From Saprospirales bacterium (GTDB lineage: Bacteria > Bacteroidota > Bacteroidia > Chitinophagales > JADJOU01), in NCBI GenBank assembly GCA_947461165.1, contig CANHJR010000069.1, forward strand, positions 1-6,761: a stretch of 6,761 nt of DNA, read 5' to 3'. The notes under the pieces are model-generated. The model saw only the letters and a list, made by a program, of their open reading frames with translations. It made no database searches and was not told the origin of the DNA. Position 1 is the first letter of the stretch. Each line of letters starts with the position of its first letter. Positions 5,371 through 6,761 of this stretch are shown in pieces. A program made the position numbers and the translations under genes.

Positions 5371-6021
5371 CTAATCTCCTGAATTTTTAAATTTTGTTTT
5401 AAGAACCTTGAGTACTATTGGCAGAATTGATATAAACACGATCAATAATACTACTTTTTCAAAATTAGCCTTGATTATAGGAATGGTGCCTAAAAAACAA
5501 CCTAGCAACGTAATCGAAGAAACCCAGAGGATTGCTCCTGCTATACTATAAGATAAAAAAGTCTTGTACGGCATTTCTCCTGCTCCTGCGACGAAGGGTG
5601 CCACTGTGCGAACGATTGGAATAAAGCGTGCAAGAATGATTGTTTTGCCACCATTCTCGGCAAAATATTTTTCAGTTTCGTCAATATGCGACTTTTTCAA
5701 TAAGAAAAGTCTTTCTCTTGTTTGGACATAGTCTCCGAACTTACGACCTATAAAATAATTCAAATTATCACCCAAAAGTGCTGCAAGAATCAATAAGGGA
5801 ATCACTATCCACAAATTGATCTCACCAGTGGTCGCAGAAATCAAACCAATTGAAAAAAGCAAGGAATCTCCGGGCAAAATTGGCATTACCACAACACCCG
5901 TCTCTACAAAAACAATTAGAAATAGAAATGCATAAACCAAGCTTCCATGGCTAGAGATAAATAAAGATAAAACGGTGAGTGGATCTTTAACAAAATCGAA
6001 TAGGTACTGTATATATTCCAA
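5371..6021 (-). CDS. DedA-family membrane protein (TTG start)
   Basis: 216-residue polytopic inner-membrane protein of the DedA/SNARE-associated/VTT family; members recycle undecaprenyl phosphate or support proton-motive-force-dependent lipid transport. Hydrophobic segments lie near 28-47, 52-64, 70-84, 127-147 (re-entrant-like), 154-178 and 188-207. Signature residues: E40 in FVETG; PGDSLL (50-55) with D52; GDNLNYFIGRKFG (84-96); ARFIPIVRTVAPFVAGAGEM (131-150) with R132 and R138. E40, D52, R132 and R138 correspond to residues essential in E. coli YqjA, so it should be functional. Start: there is no usable ATG (the next Met is residue 46, past E40). An in-frame TAA lies at 6036-6034, leaving TTG at 6021 (or ATT at 6024); TTG gives the family-like start MEYIQ. 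First gene of the unit with the kinase and dCMP deaminase. Which DedA subtype and substrate it has cannot be told. Confidence 0.92.
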   Translation of the reverse strand: MEYIQYLFDFVKDPLTVLSLFISSHGSLVYAFLFLIVFVETGVVVMPILPGDSLLFSIGLISATTGEINLWIVIPLLILAALLGDNLNYFIGRKFGDYVQTRERLFLLKKSHIDETEKYFAENGGKTIILARFIPIVRTVAPFVAGAGEMPYKTFLSYSIAGAILWVSSITLLGCFLGTIPIIKANFEKVVLLIVFISILPIVLKVLKTKFKNSGD

Positions 6022-6043
6022 AATATTGAGTGTTTACAAGTCA

Positions 6044-6051
6044 CAAATGTA
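6044..6051 (-). promoter_or_regulatory. -7 promoter element for the dedA-kinase-deaminase operon
   Basis: On the minus strand TACATTTG (6051-6044) is an exact TAnnTTTG match, 22 bases before the TTG start of dedA. The nearest upstream TTG on this strand (6078-6076) is 24 bases away, longer than the usual -33 spacing, and lies within the palindrome at 6066-6082. The expected leader is about 15-20 bases. Confidence 0.5.
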
Positions 6052-6065
6052 AGCGATTTTTGAAG

Positions 6066-6082
6066 TTTATTGATTCAATAAA
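6066..6082. promoter_or_regulatory. Perfect 17-base palindrome, candidate operator
   Basis: TTTATTGA (6066-6073), a central T (6074), and TCAATAAA (6075-6082) form an exact inverted repeat with 8-base arms. It sits just upstream of the dedA -7 box, where a bound regulator would contact RNA polymerase, and about 104 bases before the yhhQ start. The short core TTGATTCAA looks like a dimer-binding site. The symmetry is seen; regulator binding is inference, and AT-rich palindromes can arise by chance. Confidence 0.35.
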
Positions 6083-6154
6083 TAAGTGAATAGATTCCAC
6101 TAAGACTCTAAACAAGATCTGATACTTAAAAGGATGAGATTAGTTTTACTTTTT

Positions 6155-6162
6155 TATTATTG
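6155..6162 (+). promoter_or_regulatory. Possible weak -7 element for the queuosine-precursor transporter
   Basis: TATTATTG matches TAnnTTTG except at one T, 23 bases before the ATG at 6186, a spacing similar to that of the dedA box. TAGTTTTA at 6141-6148 is an alternative, also with one mismatch. Neither has a clear -33 TTG. Evidence is weak. Confidence 0.22.
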
Positions 6163-6185
6163 TGCTCACTCAACAAAAATAGCAA

Positions 6186-6761
6186 ATGACAAAGCAAACG
6201 AAAGTCTTTATTATTCTAGCATGTATTTTCGTTTCTAACGTGATTTTAGCGGAATTTATTGGCGTCAAAATATTTTCACTAGAATCTACCATTGGTTTTG
6301 AGGCTAGAAATTGGTCATTTTTCGGTATGCCAATTCAACTCAATTATACTTGTGGTGTCATTATTTGGCCAATCGTGTTTGTGATGACGGATATTATCAA
6401 CGATTACTATGGGCGAAACGGTGTTCGTATGCTTACCTATATCGCTGTCGGTATTACAATGTATGCTTTTTTGGTGTCCAATCTCGCGATTCATGTCAGT
6501 CCAGCTTCATGGTGGATCAGTTCTAACAAAGCAATTGGGGTTCCTGATAATAATATGGCTTTCAAAGCAGTTTTTGGCCAAGGAAATAATATCATTGTAG
6601 GATCATTGATCGCTTTTGTTTTAGGTCAATTTCTTGACATATTTATATTCAATAAAATCAAAGAGAAAAAAGGGCAAGGAGCAATTTGGATACGAGCGAC
6701 AGCCTCTACTATGGTTTCACAACTTTTAGATAGTTTTGTCGTTATTTATATTGCATTTTAT
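6186..6761 (+). CDS. Queuosine precursor transporter, YhhQ/VUT family, 3'-truncated by window edge
   Basis: Inner-membrane carrier of the VUT/YhhQ family (called yhhQ in E. coli), which imports queuosine precursors such as preQ0/preQ1 for tRNA modification. The frame is open from ATG 6186 to the last base (192 codons, no stop), so the C-terminus lies outside; the family usually has about 220-260 residues. An in-frame TAG (6180-6182) just upstream fixes the start. Hydrophobic segments lie near 7-28, 53-70, 82-102 and 133-155, with another beginning near 172. Diagnostic motifs: TDIINDYYG (68-76), matching the family's TDxxxExYG; GQFLDIFIFNKIKE (147-160); and RATASTMVSQLLDSFVV (170-186), matching R-x-x-x-ST-x-x-SQ-x-x-D. 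It is divergent from dedA. No preQ1-type riboswitch is evident in its leader. The remaining plus-strand frames over this region are shadows. Confidence 0.93.
   Translation, partial: MTKQTKVFIILACIFVSNVILAEFIGVKIFSLESTIGFEARNWSFFGMPIQLNYTCGVIIWPIVFVMTDIINDYYGRNGVRMLTYIAVGITMYAFLVSNLAIHVSPASWWISSNKAIGVPDNNMAFKAVFGQGNNIIVGSLIAFVLGQFLDIFIFNKIKEKKGQGAIWIRATASTMVSQLLDSFVVIYIAFY

Noticed and set aside
6083..6185. preQ1 riboswitch before the queuosine-precursor transporter
   Set aside because: Looked for a short C-rich stem-loop with an A-rich tail pairing back; nothing fits.
6311..6600. Two plus-strand open frames (6311-6526, 6409-6600)
   Set aside because: Out-of-frame with the YhhQ-family gene, which has diagnostic motifs through this region.
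1..6761. tRNA, rRNA, CRISPR, insertion sequence or prophage remnants
   Set aside because: No cloverleaf-like segments, regularly spaced repeats, transposase motifs or terminal inverted repeats were seen; genes are contiguous housekeeping types.

Overview
The window is AT-rich with tightly packed genes, no clear Shine-Dalgarno sequences, and TAnnTTTG-type -7 promoter elements. It also carries a GYDIA-type GHMP kinase. Together these point to a member of the Bacteroidota, probably a free-living (marine-type) Cytophagales-like lineage. The phylum is a confident inference; the order is a guess from protein style. No mobile element, CRISPR array, tRNA or rRNA was seen, and no intergenic gap exceeds about 170 bases. 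This is mostly housekeeping chromosome.

Layout. (1) 1-780 (+): 3' part of a GHMP-fold kinase of the GYDIA family, cut by the left window edge, converging on the next block. (2) 3985-821 (-): a three-gene unit, DUF58/vWA-like protein -> alpha/beta hydrolase -> pyruvate kinase, with gaps of 9 and 18 bases. It has a near-leaderless TACCTTTG promoter right in front of the DUF58 start. (3) 4090-4323 (+): a 77-residue unrecognised protein, divergent from block 2, whose stop codon overlaps the stop codon of the gene converging on it. (4) 6021-4320 (-): a second three-gene unit, DedA-family membrane protein (TTG start) -> P-loop NMP-kinase-like protein -> dCMP deaminase. The gap is 2 bases and then there is a 4-base ATGA overlap. 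(5) 6186-6761 (+): 5' part of a queuosine-precursor transporter gene (YhhQ/VUT family), cut by the right edge and divergent from dedA. The 164-base dedA/yhhQ gap carries a perfect 17-base palindrome and a TACATTTG -7 element.

How the genes fit together. The tightest functional link is kinase plus dCMP deaminase: translationally coupled, and plausibly a deoxynucleotide-salvage module feeding dUMP/dTMP. From memory, yeast Dcd1 is a fusion of a degenerate P-loop-kinase-like N-terminal region to a dCMP deaminase, so this bacterial pair may be the unfused version of the same partnership. That is the observation most worth following. The pyruvate kinase carries the residue set associated with K+-independent enzymes. 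The DUF58 gene stands without the MoxR ATPase and Bat genes that often accompany it, at least inside this window.
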